Shown: positions 32,335 through 46,185, counted from the stretch's first letter. The stretch is DNA of 64,000 nucleotides from Adiantum capillus-veneris (GCA_014529385.2 CM043952.1:69011370-69075369); one strand, 5' to 3'. The notes: generated by a model from the sequence alone, not told the origin. Program-made: numbers and translations.

Positions 32335-35300
32335 ATGAGTAGTGACGAGGATGTGGGACCGTCCAACCGAAACACCTATCTCTCAACGAGGGTCTTATGT
32401 CCTTGTAATCAATGCAAGCATGCTGTGCGATGGACAAGACGTGTTTCTTTGCACCACGTTCGCGAATTTGGCCAGTTCGATCCATCTATTATAGATCGAG
32501 TTGTTGCCAATTATAACTCGTCGGACTTTGACGCTGGCCAACAAGCAGCAATCTTGCAACCCAATAGACGTGTTCGCAGGCGCTTTGGTCAAGCAGCACA
32601 TGTGAGGCCACAAGATGTAGCCTCTGACAGCTCGGGGGATGATCATGCAGAGCACATTCCCAACGAGACAATGTTTGAGCCCGAGATTGATGAAATGATC
32701 AAGACGATTATGGATTCAGAAAGGCTTATCTATGATGATATGAAAAGTGAAGCCGATACGCCATTGTATAATGGAGCACGTATGTCTAGATTGAAAGCAC
32801 TCCTGGTTCTTCTCAACATGCAGGCAAAGTTTGGATGGAGTGACACTAGCGTCACAGCGCTTTTCAGGTGATCTATTACAATTAGTTTACTTTAATAAAA
32901 CTCTAAATGTATAATGATCTGATAGATTTTTACACGACTGTATCGTATTTTTATGTTGTGTAGATTGCTGAAAGAGCACATACTACCAGCTGACAATGTG
33001 ATGCCAGATTCCCGAGATGAAGCAAGAAAGATTTTGCGAAACTTGGGGATGGATTACAATTCTATCCATGCTTGTCCTAATGACTGCATTCTTTTCAGAG
33101 GGGAAGCTCGAAATTTGCGCTTAGGCCTGGCTATGGATGGCGTAAATCCATTTGGTCAAAGATCAACATCTTACAGTGTATGGCCCGTTGTCATCATCAA
33201 CTACAACATTCCCCCGTGGTTGACTACGAAGAAGGGGCACCTATGGCTAAGCTTGATTGTGCCAGGGCGATATAAAGTGGGGAATATGGATGTGTATCTT
33301 CGTCCACTATTGGAAGAGCTACAACAATTGTGGATTGGCATAGAGGTGGTGGATATGAGCCGACACACAGGACGACGGAATGCTTTGATCAGAGGCATTC
33401 TAATGTGGACCATGCATGACTATCCCGGGCTAACAGAATGCTCAGGTGATCTATTGACACTCCTCACTCAAACACTGTAAATCTTGTTTTTTCCCATAGT
33501 TGATCTATTATCATGTGTATACATGCAGGGCTTCAAACAAGCGGATACAGAGCATGTGTCACATGTGGACCTAGACTGAATGCACGTAGGGCACCCTCAC
33601 TGAAGAAGCAAATCTACGAAGGTCATCAAGCGTATCTTCCAGAGAATCATGTGTTACGCGACGGCTTTTTGGGAAGAGAGCCACCAAGGATGTCTGCACA
33701 AGTATGGTTAGAGCAGAAGGAGATGTGCGATGACGGATTGCCTCCAGGGATGAAGAGACTATCTCTATGGTACGAGTTACCATACTGGCCCCGACTCATG
33801 ATCAATCACTTGCTCGATCCAATGCACATCTTCAAGAATGTGGGTAATCTACTATGGGACCATCTGACTGGCAAGAAAGATACTTTGGGAGCCAAAGTTG
33901 ACCTTAGAAATGTGGATCGTATGGAGCAATATTGTCCACAAACAGCGTCTGATGGATCGATAAAACTCCCTAAAGCACCATGGATTTTCACAGGAGCCCA
34001 AGAACGCAAAGTAAAAGAGACCATTCGATCTTTGCGGACCCCCACTGGCGTAATGCACTTGCTCCGAACGTGTTTTACTAAAGAAGGAAAGCTTACCGGT
34101 TTGAAGTCACACGATTGGCATAAAATGTGTAAGGTACGTTCATAGTGGACTTTAATATCATTGCATAAAATGTGGACTTTAATATCATTGCTGCACATAC
34201 TTTACAGTTTATTTTACCGGTTGCCATTGAGGGATGTTTGTCTCTCGACATCCGTAACACAATCTACAAACTTGCAAAGCTGGTGCAATGGATCTCACAA
34301 AAGGAGATCAACGTAGACTCCATACCATTCGCCAAACTAAATGCTGCGGAGCTTGTGTGCATGTTTGAGAAACATTTTCCTACTACCATGCTAACCATTC
34401 AGGTGCATCTTCTTGTTCACATAGTTGATGAGGTGGAAATAGCTGGCACAGTTCATTCCAGATGGATGTTCTTCTTAGAACATTTCATGAAAACGCTTAC
34501 GGGATATGTGCGTCAAAAGGCACGTCCGGAGGGTAGCATGGCAGAAGGTTGGTTGGTATCAGAGTCCCTAGTGTACATTGGAGAGTGGCTAGACGGATTT
34601 GATAAAGCCCGGGACACGCTATGGCGAACCATAGATGATGAGCGCATATCTGAGATTGTCATGTGCAATCTCGGTGTTGAGAAGAAGATGACGAAAGATC
34701 TAGAGGCTAAAATCAACCGATTTTGCATGCTTCACAATCCAGTGATGCAAAAGTGGATTTCACAATATGAGGATGCAAAGCAAGAGCGACAAAGGGCACG
34801 AATCGAGTGGAGGCGGGGAAGACGACCACCGATGCACTATCCAGTGGTTCTGGAGAGCCTACCAACCTTCATGAGCTTAAGATGGTTGCACAACCAATTG
34901 AAAAGCGCACAACAATGCGGTGACGAAGTGACTGAGGAAGACTGGGAGTACTCTCGGGGTTGCGCAACCAAGGTAAGGCTGCAATGAACGACTAGCAAGT
35001 GACTTTATTTATAAACGTTTGAACGGTAGCATGGTGTAAAGGTCGACATTTTAGGGTGGAACGAATCGACAAAAAGCGTTTTACTCAAGATTGTGGAATC
35101 ATGGAAAAATTTGAACAGTCTAGTCAACGACGTTCCTCTGATGCAGATCTTGTGGTGGCGGAACTCACTTACTTCGGCACGCTGCAAGAGATTTTGAGGA
35201 TCGATTACAGAGGATTTTTTGTCGACTTGTTCGACGTGCAATGGTTCAAGATAATCATGGAGGGTCGCAACGCTACTGTGCGTAGAGGAGAGTCTGGTTT

Positions 35301-35763
35301 TCTTGAGGTGGATTCTACTAAGAAATGGACTGACCTAAGAGACACTTTCGTACTACCCGAGCATTGTGAACAAGTAAGTATGTAAATAGTTAACATCCCC
35401 CTTTTACAAGTTATGTGCTTGAAAGCTCTCATGTAAGTTATGTGGCTCTGGCAGGTGATATTTCATCCTACAAAGTCTACATCAAACTGGTGGTACGTCA
35501 TAGAGGTAGCCCCTCGTAGTGCAAGGACGTATGAAGGCTACCATGTGCCAATCACAGCGACATCAATGGAGGAGATCAGAGAAGATGCTCAATCAGAAGC
35601 CGCTGCGGTGGTGCCAGACGAGCATCAAGATGCTACTACTCTATATGGGCTGCATGCAGAGGAGCTACAAAATGAAACAGAGGATATGTGTTTAAACGGA
35701 GAGCTCTATATAGATATAGGAAGTTATGCTAAGTTATGCGAGGATGAGAGAGAGATCTCTTAA
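32335..35763 (+). CDS. Tnp2-type CACTA transposase (TNPD-like), multi-exon
   Basis: Exons by GT-AG and frame: 32335-32867, 32964-33445, 33529-34133, 34208-34972, about 35056-35373, 35455-35763. Exon 1 carries the transposase-associated CPCNQC motif near the N-terminus. Exons 2-3 hold the tnp2 core (NYNIPPWL, KGHLWLSLIVPG, MDVYLRPLLEEL, INHLLDPMHIFKNV). Exon 4 is a DUF4218-like domain (FILPVAIEGCLSLDIRN, HSRWMFFLEHFMKTL, AEGWLVSESL). Exons 5-6 match DUF4216 (ELTYFGTLQEI, NWWYVIEVAPRS). The first four exons and the last two join in frame. The join between 34972 and exon 5 is off by one at the AG I can find, so that site, or a small lesion, is unresolved. Start ATG 32335 is a choice; an upstream exon is possible. 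Confidence 0.85.
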
Positions 35764-36033
35764 AGCCACAAATATTGTATTTGAACAATTTTGCTCCGTG
35801 TTGTAAAAGCTCTGGCTCTCTAAGTACCTTCCATGGTGTATAACGCTCTTTTCTACTCGCGCTCACATCTTTTGATTGAAAATTCTGAGTTTTCGACTTG
35901 CCTCTTCTATCACTCAATTCATTGCGTCATTGTATTTATATGCGTCATTACGTCATTGTATTTAATGGTCTTTGCGTCATTGTCTACTCTATTCATTCAA
36001 TATTAAGTTTAAATATTCGTGTGTTTAATGCAG

Positions 36034-37305
36034 GTATGGATGATGAGGAGTTTCTTTCTTCTTTGTCACCGTAGCAGAGACAGTGGTACGTGGAGCATCA
36101 TCTCCCTCTCTTTCGGAGCATTCGGCGCGCTCCGAAGCTTCGGCGTCGACGAGATGAGCTTCACACTCGTCTAGACACCGGCGCTCTAGTGGTGGCAGTG
36201 GCGGTTGTTGTGGGGATTCCGCCACCGATGCCTCCACACCACCTCGTGTTCGACGAGGCTCTTTACCCTCCCCTTCTTTGCCCGCCCCCACACCAGCCAC
36301 AGCATCGCCATCTACGCCAGGTTTTGCACGACTGACTGTTCCTAGAAGCTACACACCTCTACCTACTCCGCCAGGAGCCACCCCACTCGACACTCCTCGC
36401 TTCGGGGCCCAGACGTCGGTGGAGACACCTGACGTCCGTACCCCCATCGACACGCCGCTAGAGACCCCTGCCGAGACACCCAGGTTCACGCATCACCGGC
36501 CGGAGGGGTTGTCTTACTCCGTCGACTTCAGCGGCGGCATCATTATGGATGATGACGGCAAGAAGGTGATCTCGCGCATGCGTGGTCTTTGCTCTCAGCT
36601 GTTTAGACACTACATACTAAACAAATGGAGTGAAGTACCAAGTGATTTAAAAAACAGAGTCATCAGCATACTTCATGATGAGTTTCCCGTTCCAACATGG
36701 GATCAACGCTTCAATGAAGACCTGATGAAGATTCGAATGCGCGAATACTGCAAACACAAGCGTTCCAAAGTGCAAAAAGCAATCAAGAATGGGTGGAACA
36801 GGCCAGATTGGTTGGCCAAAGAAGATTGGAAGAATGCGAAGAAAGAAGCGCGCGAGAATCCCGACAAGTGGAAGCAACAAAAGGATGTAGCCAGAGCGCG
36901 AGTAGAGGCAGGGAGCTCGCACCACTTGGGGAGCGGTGGATGGGCATCATTTGAGGCCGATTTTGTAAGTGTTTTCGCATTGCTCTTTATGTTCGATAGT
37001 TTAGGGTTTATGAGTTTTTTAATTCTAACATAATTAAATCTTTGTATGTTTTGACACTGGTCGATGACAGGACGTGATCCCACACTGTACGAGCGCGAGT
37101 ACGCAGGCAGGAAGGGCTTAAACGCCCTGATGGACATTCTCAGTTCTCGCGGCGGCATGGTTAGTATTAGGGTTTACTCTTTTCTATTTTTTGTATTGTT
37201 TTATAAATGTCGTTATATGTTTATACTTACTAAAAGCTTTCTTCTTGTCTTTTTTTGCAGAATCCGACAGATACGCCGCTTGGACGCGATGAGACGTCTG
37301 ACTAG
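36034..37305 (+). CDS. Second CACTA gene (TNPA / transposase_24-like)
   Basis: The main exon 36278-36965 begins with a Pro/Thr/Ser-rich stretch (TPLDTPRF, TPIDTPLETP) and then a conserved region (LFRHYILNKWSEVP, RVISILHDEFPVPTWD) ending with a basic segment (EDWKNAKKEAREN). Donor GTAAGT follows at 36966. Later coding segments read DPTLYEREYAGRK (about 37073-37159, donor GTTAGT) and NPTDTPLGRDE (from 37261 after a pyrimidine-rich acceptor) to TAG 37303-37305. The first intron does not join in frame at the obvious AG. An upstream ATG at 36034 opens a short frame with an early stop, so the start is uncertain. In CACTA elements this protein binds subterminal repeats. Confidence 0.65.
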
Positions 37306-37629
37306 ACGACGTCAGTTTAGCCGTAGCTAGATAGCATTAGTTTAGGGTTTCTCATAGCTTATGTATCATGAGACGGATTTTATACGTCTTTTTGAACCAT
37401 GTATATTATTACATTTGTCACCGCAGTTCCTTTTGCCAATCAATTCTTTATGCCTATGATGTTGTACAATTGTCATTATTACATTTGCCAATCAATTCAT
37501 TTTGCCTATGATGTGTACAATTGTCAATTTTGCAAACAATGCGTCTTGTGGGTGACTATTTTGGGTCTATTATCTACCCTTGCACTTTTTTAAAAAAGTG
37601 AATCAAGTACAATATGGTTGATGGGTGGC

Positions 37630-37879
37630 AGGGCATTCAATGCCCTGCCACCAAAAAAAAATTCTCTCGGGCGTCATTATAATTGTCGCTATTTATGGCT
37701 CTGTAGCGTCGCTATAGTCTTCTGTGTAAACGTCGCTATAAGCATCGCTATATGCGTCGCTATATAGCGACGCTTATAGCGACGCATATAGCGACGGTTT
37801 TAGCGACACCGGGGGTTATAAAAACCCAGTGTATTTTCGTCGCTAACAGCGTCACAAGAGCACACAACCTCTTGTGGTG
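37630..37879. repeat. Right subterminal repeats and TIR of CACTA
   Basis: At least ten copies of cgtcgctata / tatagcgacg occur, including a near-perfect palindrome at about 37741-37790. The terminal CCTCTTGTGGTG completes the TIR. Confidence 0.85.
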
Positions 37880-38480
37880 AATCTAGAAGGTTCTAGAAAA
37901 TCCTAGAAGCATGAAGAAGAATCTAGAAGATCATAGAAAGATCTAGAAGCTTGGGAAAGAACTTAGAAGGTTCTTAACCTCCTTAAGCTTGAGGAAAAAC
38001 CTGGACAATTCTTAACCTCCTTAAGCTTGAGGAAGAACCTAGAAAGTTCTTAACCTCCTTAAGCTTGAGGAAAAACCTAGAAGGTTCTTGACCTCCTTAA
38101 ACTTGAGGAAGAACCTAAAAGGTTCTTAGCCTCGTTAAGTTTAAGGAAGAACCTCGAAGGTTCTTAACCTCCGTACGCTTTAGTATAAATAGAGTTCTTG
38201 GGCTATAAGACCCTCAATCTTGCCAACACCAGGGGTGAGACTCCTGCAAGATAAGCCCTCTTTGAGTTATTGTCTTGGGCTACAAGCCCCTCGATCTCGC
38301 CAATATCAATTGTGAGGCTCTTGCGAGGTAGGTCCTCTTCTTGTTCTTGTCTTGCTATCCAACCTTGTTCTTGTAATCAAGTCTTCTCTTGTAATTCAAG
38401 CTCTGTAAGATAAGTTTGTTAATCAAGTATTAAGTCTAGTAATCAAGATGAAGTGTTTTAATCAAGTTTCAAGCTCTTGT
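37880..38480 (+). promoter_or_regulatory. Right LTR part with HSE-like array and TATA
   Basis: It starts with GAAGGTTCTAGAA at 37886-37898, a perfect three-module heat shock element (GAAnnTTCnnGAA). About six 38-bp repeats containing GAAGGTTC follow (37960-38170), then TATAAATAG at 38184-38192. After the likely transcription start come gccaacacca and several aatcaag repeats (38370-38470). Confidence 0.55.
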
Positions 38481-38493
38481 ATATTGTGAGCGC

Positions 38494-38498
<5 letters not shown>

Positions 38499-38568
<70 letters not shown>
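38499..38568. repeat. (TC)n microsatellite
   Basis: An uninterrupted CT/TC dinucleotide run of about 70 bp. Confidence 0.95.
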
Positions 38569-39857
<1,289 letters not shown>

Positions 39858-39861
39858 ACAC

Positions 39862-40004
39862 TGAAAGGCCCCTGGTGGGACTGACTAAGAATGAATCTCC
39901 CAACCTCCCATTAAATAGCCCCTTGGGCCTCATTCCCTATCCACACTTGCAGCCGGCCCCTTGAGCCTCGTCTTTGACCACCGGGAATTGCCCTTGGCAT
40001 GACA
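39862..40004 (-). repeat. 3' LTR (143 bp) of old short-LTR element
   Basis: It begins tgaaaggcccc and ends ggcatgaca on the plus strand, that is TGTCATGCC to CTTTCA on minus. It matches 43618-43760. Confidence 0.88.
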
Positions 40005-40900
40005 TTACTTCCCCCTTGCAGAAGTGTTTTTGTCCTTGAAAACAAGAGTGATGATGCACTAATGCTTTGCATAGGGCCATCCTGCAGGGATGCAACTATT
40101 TTCTTGACCAGAACACGGTTCACTAGGAGGTTCAATGAAACCAAGTATAACATCTTGATTTTCCACATTGTTGTCCCGTTGCAACCGTCTCATTGACAAT
40201 AGAGCCTGTAAACTTCATTGAGAACTCACTTGAGTATGCTAAATGAGTTATCACAACTAAGATGCACCCGAAAGAGTACCTCTTCTCACTTTCCATGAAA
40301 GTAACTTGATGACGTAACTCATCATCCAAGTTTAAGTTCGTGACTTCTTATCCAATTTCATGAGTAAAACAACCCCACCATAACTAGTTTCAAGGTTGAG
40401 AACCTGACTTATACATGAAGAGACTAAAAATAGTCGCAAACATGTTTTAACGTATGGTAATTAAACTCAAAGTCGAGCAATAAATGCTTACTAATTGGAT
40501 TTCTTGGTGCTAATGTGCGCACTTCGCATATCCTTTAGCACAAGATTAAACTTTGTAATCTGCCTATTCCCTTGGATAACTGACAATACTGAGGTGTTTT
40601 TCCCCACGGTTTAAAGACAGTCTTCCCTGATGACTGGTAAACGGAGATCACAATTTCGTACAATATTGCTAAAGAATTAACAATGACATTCATAACCAAC
40701 TTGGTTAACTTGAAAGATCTACAAGCACCCAAACTGAGCCATGACCTCTATTGGTGATTGGTAGATCCAAAAGTACTCTCATAGAGATATTGCACAGAAA
40801 ATGCAAATTAATGATTCATAGCATGAATGTGATGAATATGCATGCCGCTCCAAATCAGTCTTTGCTAAACACTAGGGCCCATAACACCTAATGTGCATGC
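40005..40900 (-). pseudogene. Decayed integrase end of old short-LTR element
   Basis: Minus-strand LRHQVTFMESEKRYSF (about 40320-40270) corresponds to KRRQVTFEEGEEVFLRV of the chromovirus at 60340-60300. DNA-level similarity to 60590-60880 is visible around gcatatcctttagcac and ctgaggtttt blocks. No open frame remains. Confidence 0.5.
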
Positions 40901-43200
40901 ATTTAGCAAAAAAAAAATCTGAACATGTATATCCATGTCCATATTTGCCAATATTGATGGTGAAGGTGATGCTCCTAGCACACATTACAGAGGAATGTAA
41001 ATATTTCTAAAAATAAACTAAATACGTTCTGTGGCAATCATTTGCAAGCCTTGCTAAAACGTTTGAACCATAAGAGAAGGTGAAATAGAAGTCACTTCGA
41101 GGTACAAACAATGAAACTTTTTCATTAAGAACTCATAGCTGTGCTAACTTGAAATATGGCACTTTGCCCGTGATTAACATAAAAAATGTTGTTTAAAATC
41201 GCAGTTACGTACCTTATCCTTGACAAAGTAGCGAGTGTTATAGCAGAAGTGTACGCAATGATGGGTGTCGTACGTGCATCATACTAGTATGCCATGCATA
41301 CATATCAAAAAATTGAATGATAAGACTTTTTCTTCAATGACAGTCTCAACCATGTGAGCCGCTGGTATACGTGCCTTGCATGATGACACTGGCATGGAGA
41401 CATCACAGTGCGCCGTTGCGTAAACTGTGAGCTTATATCCAAATAGTGCCAAAGATGTGTGCCATTATCATTGATTTCACATCAATTGATAAGACCCTAG
41501 AACATAAGAAAAGTTGGGCTTCCTTTGCTTTGTACAATAGCTTCTTATGTAGCATGCCCAAGCACTTTGCTTTGCACAACACAGAGATCTTGTCCAAAAT
41601 GAAAAGTAAAACATAGACAAGAACAATTAACTTGAAAATTGACTAACCGTGTCACCAAGTGTGGCGAGGTTTTGGGTAGGTTGCTTGAATCCGGTGCATC
41701 TCCATATATACTCCTTGAGTTAGGTAGTGTATGTAGCATATACATCCTCATGGGATGTAAGAACCGGCAAACCGGTTTGCAAGGTTTCCCCTGTTCGGAT
41801 GCGAAAGGCATATTCCAAACATTGGAAGTGATCATGTAATATGTCCTGAGGGTGAATCCTTGCATCACATTCTCAATGAAAGGTTAGATATAGCATAAAT
41901 TTAATACTCATACCTAGAAAGTGCTTTGATTAACACAAAAATGTCAAAAGAGAAGCGACCTTGTCAATCTGGCAGAGAGAATCGACCTTGTCGAACCATG
42001 TAAGTTATGTATCAAGATTTACCCAACCAAAGTAACGTTTGCTTGGCAAGCTAGCATTGTAGAGAATCGTATCTACAGGTACATTGACAAGTGACAATAG
42101 CTGTGAAGTGTATATGCATCCAATGCAGACACGAATATGGAGCCTTGCTCCTAAAAGCCGTGTTGTTCCGTGCAAGAGATATTGTTTAACAAAGCCACAT
42201 GTGGCCGTCAAAAAATGCAATCTGTGTTCCTTAATCGAGACATAACAACGTGCCTAGCATGGATGAGACCCTAAGTCGTATTTGTTTCTCTGCAAAATGG
42301 AGTCTAGAGAAAATTAGCATTTAAATAATCTGAAACATTATGGACTTGCTCTAGCCGTGTAGTCTACACAAGAGATCTGTATAAGTCGTGCTCGTGGACA
42401 GACGGAATCGTACGCTATAATCATCATGGTGAGACTCATATGGAGTCATACTCTCGATTCAAAACTTGATCAATATACCATGTTAAATGGAGCTGTACGT
42501 CCAACTCACCCCCGTGCATTTTTAGACACCCATATAGTACCGTGTGTCGAGACTCAAAGTCAAGACAGAGTTACTCCGTCTAGGTGCGACCGTGTCGGGT
42601 AGGGTATCATATTCAAAGAATAAAAAGATCGGCAATGATGTCACAGACAAGCCATACCTGTGTTGGCCCATATCCATTGCCGATGATCGTCGAATCATGT
42701 TGATGCCCCTTTGCATGCCGAATTTGCCAAGGTGTGCTGACCATTTTTGTTGTCGAGCAAATCACATTAGCATATAAAGCAAACCATTCTTGAATCTATG
42801 TTAGTTTCACTCTCAACACAAGCCGTGCTTGTTGGAAACCGCATAGTGCATACTCCATAAACATCATGGATAGTTCCATACAAAATTATATGCTATAATC
42901 TAAACATGATGGATTTACCTTGCTTATGAGGATGTACGTTGAGCGGAGACTCGTTCAATGTCGATACATCCCTATACTGTGGATTTTCCCTTGGTGAACC
43001 ATGTGTGCATGTTGAACAAGGCCGGAGTCGATGACCCCTGCCGAATCTATGGATGTAAGCTTTTTATGGAATCATGCATCTAATCTTGCATGTCAGAGTC
43101 GACTTTAGAAGCTTGTGGGCACTTGCCCTTAGTGGAAAAATATATCCTTTGCCCTAAGGCCAAAGGACTTTGGGAGCTTAAGTGTGAAAAAAAATGTTGA
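40901..43200. other. Interior of old short-LTR element, nothing recognised
   Basis: About 2.3 kb with no convincing coding frame or motif. RT, RNase H and gag expected here are absent or beyond recognition. Confidence 0.5.
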
Positions 43201-43218
43201 ACGTAGGGCATGGCGATG

Positions 43219-43360
<142 letters not shown>

Positions 43361-43604
43361 CTTGTTGAAGTGCTCTCCACAGCCTTACGCTCCAAATTAG
43401 CCCACCCTCGATGAATTTCTTGCAGCTCAGCCCCGCGAGCTCCTCCTTCCCAAGCCCCCCTTCACACGTGGGTTTTCCTTGCTTCGTCTTCGACCCCGAC
43501 TAAGCGGCCATGCCCGCCTCCATCTATCGACAGACAAGCCCTTGGGTTGCATGAGCATGCTAAAAGTGGAGGTCCACAACCCACTGTGCCTAGAATAGAT
43601 TGAA

Positions 43605-43616
43605 GCTCTGATACCA
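43605..43616 (-). other. Primer-binding site (tRNA-iMet type)
   Basis: The minus strand reads TGGTATCAGAGC, the standard initiator-Met primer complement, one base from the LTR. Confidence 0.85.
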
Positions 43617-43617
43617 G

Positions 43618-43760
43618 TGAAAGGCCCCTGGTGGGACTGCCTGAGAATGAACCTCCCAACCTCCCATTAAATAGCCCCTTGGCCTTCATTCCCTATCCAC
43701 ACTTGCAACTGGCCCCTTGGGCCTGGTCCTTGACCACTAGGAATTCCTCTTGGCATGACA
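43618..43760 (-). repeat. 5' LTR (143 bp) of old short-LTR element
   Basis: Partner of 39862-40004, same length and orientation, followed by the GACAC duplication. Confidence 0.88.
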
Positions 43761-43779
43761 GACACGGACTCATAATACC

Positions 43780-44235
43780 ATAAATTTTGGAATACACCAA
43801 AATTCAAAGAAAGAGCCAAAATTTATTAGTGCCAATACAATCATTAGGAACTGGCAGTTTCTAGATAGATTTACCACAATAATTATACAGTGTATAGTAA
43901 GTCAAATAGAGCCTAGTCCGGGTTTCCTATAAATAGAACTCATTACTTCATTTTGTGGGCTAGTCAATTGGGAGTCTAGAGTTATGCTTTTATAATCACT
44001 GAGCATTTTCTCTAAGAATCAATTAGATCTTTCATAGCTTTATCTGTTTCCAATCGCACACTTTCCAGTGTCTGTATATATATCAGTTCTAGTCTCTTGT
44101 CTTCACATTTTCATTTTAGTCTTTATCTAGTTTGTCTGCTATCTTAAGTTTGAACATAAGATCTGATTTGACTAACTCCACATCTGAACATTTGATTTGA
44201 TCTGAATTACTTCAAGTCTCTAACCTAGAATAGCT
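43780..44235 (+). repeat. LTR-like sequence, plus orientation
   Basis: The block gcctagtccgggtttcctat followed by aaatagaactcattacttcattttg matches the reverse complement of 55100-55190 (cttagtctgggtacttataaatagg...acttcattttg). Similarity continues to the end, taacctagaatagc here against cagcctggaatagc there. TATAAATAG at about 43932 is a likely TATA box. It lies in opposite orientation to the related LTR at 54815-55255. Confidence 0.6.
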
Positions 44236-45605
44236 ATCATAAATGACCATCTCATTCCATAGCCCGAATCCAAACACTCAGGATCCTTTAGCATCTTCTT
44301 AGCCCAATCCTCCATGATCTTGGCCTCCAAAAGTCTTCTTCTCTTGCCACTTGTTGACCTCCTTTGCCTTTGCCTTTCCCTTTGCCTTCCAAATGGCCCT
44401 CTACTTCTCCCATCTCTAAGAGTCTTCATATTTTTTCATTTTCTTAACCATCTCATCTGGTAACTCTTCAATCAAAGGGCCTTCCAAATGGACCTTTTCT
44501 TCTCCCATCTCTGAGCCCTTTTTTGTTTTCTTAATCATCTCATTTGGTAACTCTTCAATCATGACTCCAACACTCTTGGTGATGACAGGCATCAAATGTG
44601 TGTATACTGTTTTTCCTTCAAACACCTCAGATTTTGTGTTTTTGGGACATTCGGTTGCAAAGTGTCCATATTTTCCACACGTGTGATTGATAAAATTTCT
44701 CTAAGCAAAATCAGCTCTACCTCACCCCCTACCAGTAGCATTTTGGTACCTATCAAATAGTTGGTATTGGCCTTATTCTCCCTAGCCCCTTACATCCCAT
44801 CCTAACTTGTTGCTTTTGGGTGTGTCAGTGCTATCATAGAGACATCCTTGCCTTTCTTAAAGTGATGCATTTGAATCTTTCAATTATTTCTCAAATGCCC
44901 AAATGCTCTATAGTATGCACACTAGGAGAACTCATCAGACCCTTTTTTTTTTGACATTGCTTTGAGTTTATTTATTGAGGAGCCTTCCTTCTTGTTTTTT
45001 GCATGATCCTCTGATTTACTCTCAAAAAAAACTTAACTGGCACTAGAACTTGACTCCTCCGTTGATGACTCATTGTCACTTGATTCCTTCTTCCTTTGTG
45101 GCCTTTTTCCTTCTTGACCTGTTCCTCCAACTTCAAAGCTCTTTGCACCAGGTCATTGTAACTTTTTGGTCAATGCTGATACCTCATATAGCTCAAGATT
45201 TTTCCTTTAAGCCCACTCAAAAACCATGCATGCATATGATTTTCTAATGGTGGTTCAATCAGTTGTATAGTGAGTTCTTTAATCTTTTCCAAATGACTCC
45301 TGACCGACAACTTGCCTTGCTTGATCTTGACCAATTCACAATGTAAATCTTTGTCTCCCTAGTTGTCGTTGTCTTCCAAACAAAATGCCTTTATTAGATA
45401 GTGGTAGAACCACTTCCTTGCTATGCCCTTCAGTGTACGTGGAAAGTACTCACTTCAATCATCCTCATCAATGTCTTTCAATTATGCATACTGCTCAAAT
45501 TCTTGTAGATGGACACTTACATCATCCTTATTCCCACCTTTGAATGTTCGAAAGGCAATTTTTAGATCATTGAGCATTCGTCGTATCCGGACTTATGATG
45601 GTTTT
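44220..45605 (-). pseudogene. Gypsy gag fragment, minus (3' part)
   Basis: Reading minus from 45600 gives FRTFKGGNKDDVSVHLQEFE, then YFPRTLKGIARKWFYHY and KIKQGKLSVRSHLEKIKELT, a retrotrans_gag capsid domain with in-frame stops. Further on (about 44690-44640) is TCGKYGHFATECP, a zinc knuckle lacking its first Cys. A basic tail (GRQRERQRQRRS) follows to 44220. The N-terminal part lies at 54332-54785, beyond the Athila-like insertion. No pol follows; sequence runs into the inverted LTR. Confidence 0.7.
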
Positions 45606-46181
45606 TGTTAACCCTTACACACATTCCTATCACCTACGATGGACATTGTACTATTTCTTTGGTAAACTCAGGTACCGATCTTGTCGATCCAATAGGAAAA
45701 GTGTAAGAGTGATCACCAATGAGAGGCGCACTCTAACTGGAACATTCAAGGGATTAGTTGGCTAAGCATGGGTGCCCGAGTTTGAATGGGGCGAGCTCAT
45801 ATAAAATTCAACTAAACCTAAAATTCATGCATTCTCTCATTTGTGCAATTGAAGAGTGCTCTTGCTCCATCTCCATCTTCTTCTTCTTCATCTCCTTGTG
45901 TGTGTGTGTATACGTGAGAGAGAGAGAGAGAGAGACAGAATGTGCGATCGAGCATTGCGGTGGCATGACGGCGGTGAGGCGGTTGAGCGTGGCGTAGCGG
46001 CGGCTCCCTCTTCTTTGCGGCGAGGAATTGTCCACGACAATAAGCGTAGAGTGGTGAGTGACACACCATCACCATATTTGAGCTTACTAGTTTAGGCTAG
46101 TTGCGTGCTTGGAGCCATTTGTGGCTCGCACACAGTGTATCGGCAAGTTCCTTGCATTGACACGTGCGACATACGTGCACA
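45606..46181 (+). repeat. 5' LTR of element 2
   Basis: 576 bp, starts TGTTAACCC. GT/GA microsatellite at about 45898-45934, shorter than in its partner LTR. Confidence 0.9.
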
Positions 46182-46185
46182 TTTT

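Larger units (their letters stand above)
30194..37879 (+). mobile_element. CACTA (En/Spm) DNA transposon, apparently complete
   Basis: It starts CACTACAAGAGG at 30194 and ends CCTCTTGTGGTG at 37879, a 12-bp inverted repeat with one mismatch. A 3-bp AAT lies on both sides (30191-30193, 37880-37882), as expected for CACTA. Subterminal regions are packed with short GCGACG/CGTCGC repeats in both orientations. The interior has a multi-exon tnp2-type transposase gene (32335-35763) and a second gene (about 36278-37305), both on plus, the usual CACTA pair. It sits within the HSE-like array of an LTR, whose sequence resumes directly after the AAT. The length is 7,686 bp. Confidence 0.93.
29050..38480 (+). 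mobile_element. Decayed LTR retrotransposon with repeat-rich LTRs, split by CACTA
   Basis: Two stretches, 29060-29450 and 37880-38340, share the same array of about 38-40-bp repeats followed by TATAAATAG and a gggctacaag..gccaacacca block. Between them, 29455-30000 holds a dead gypsy integrase end. I read this as a gypsy element with most of its interior deleted; its right LTR (about 30000-38480) received the CACTA insertion. LTR outer edges were not resolved. Confidence 0.6.

Noticed and set aside
35729-36300. Minus-strand ORFs between the two CACTA genes
   Set aside because: They run antisense to the second gene and its promoter region, with no recognisable domain.
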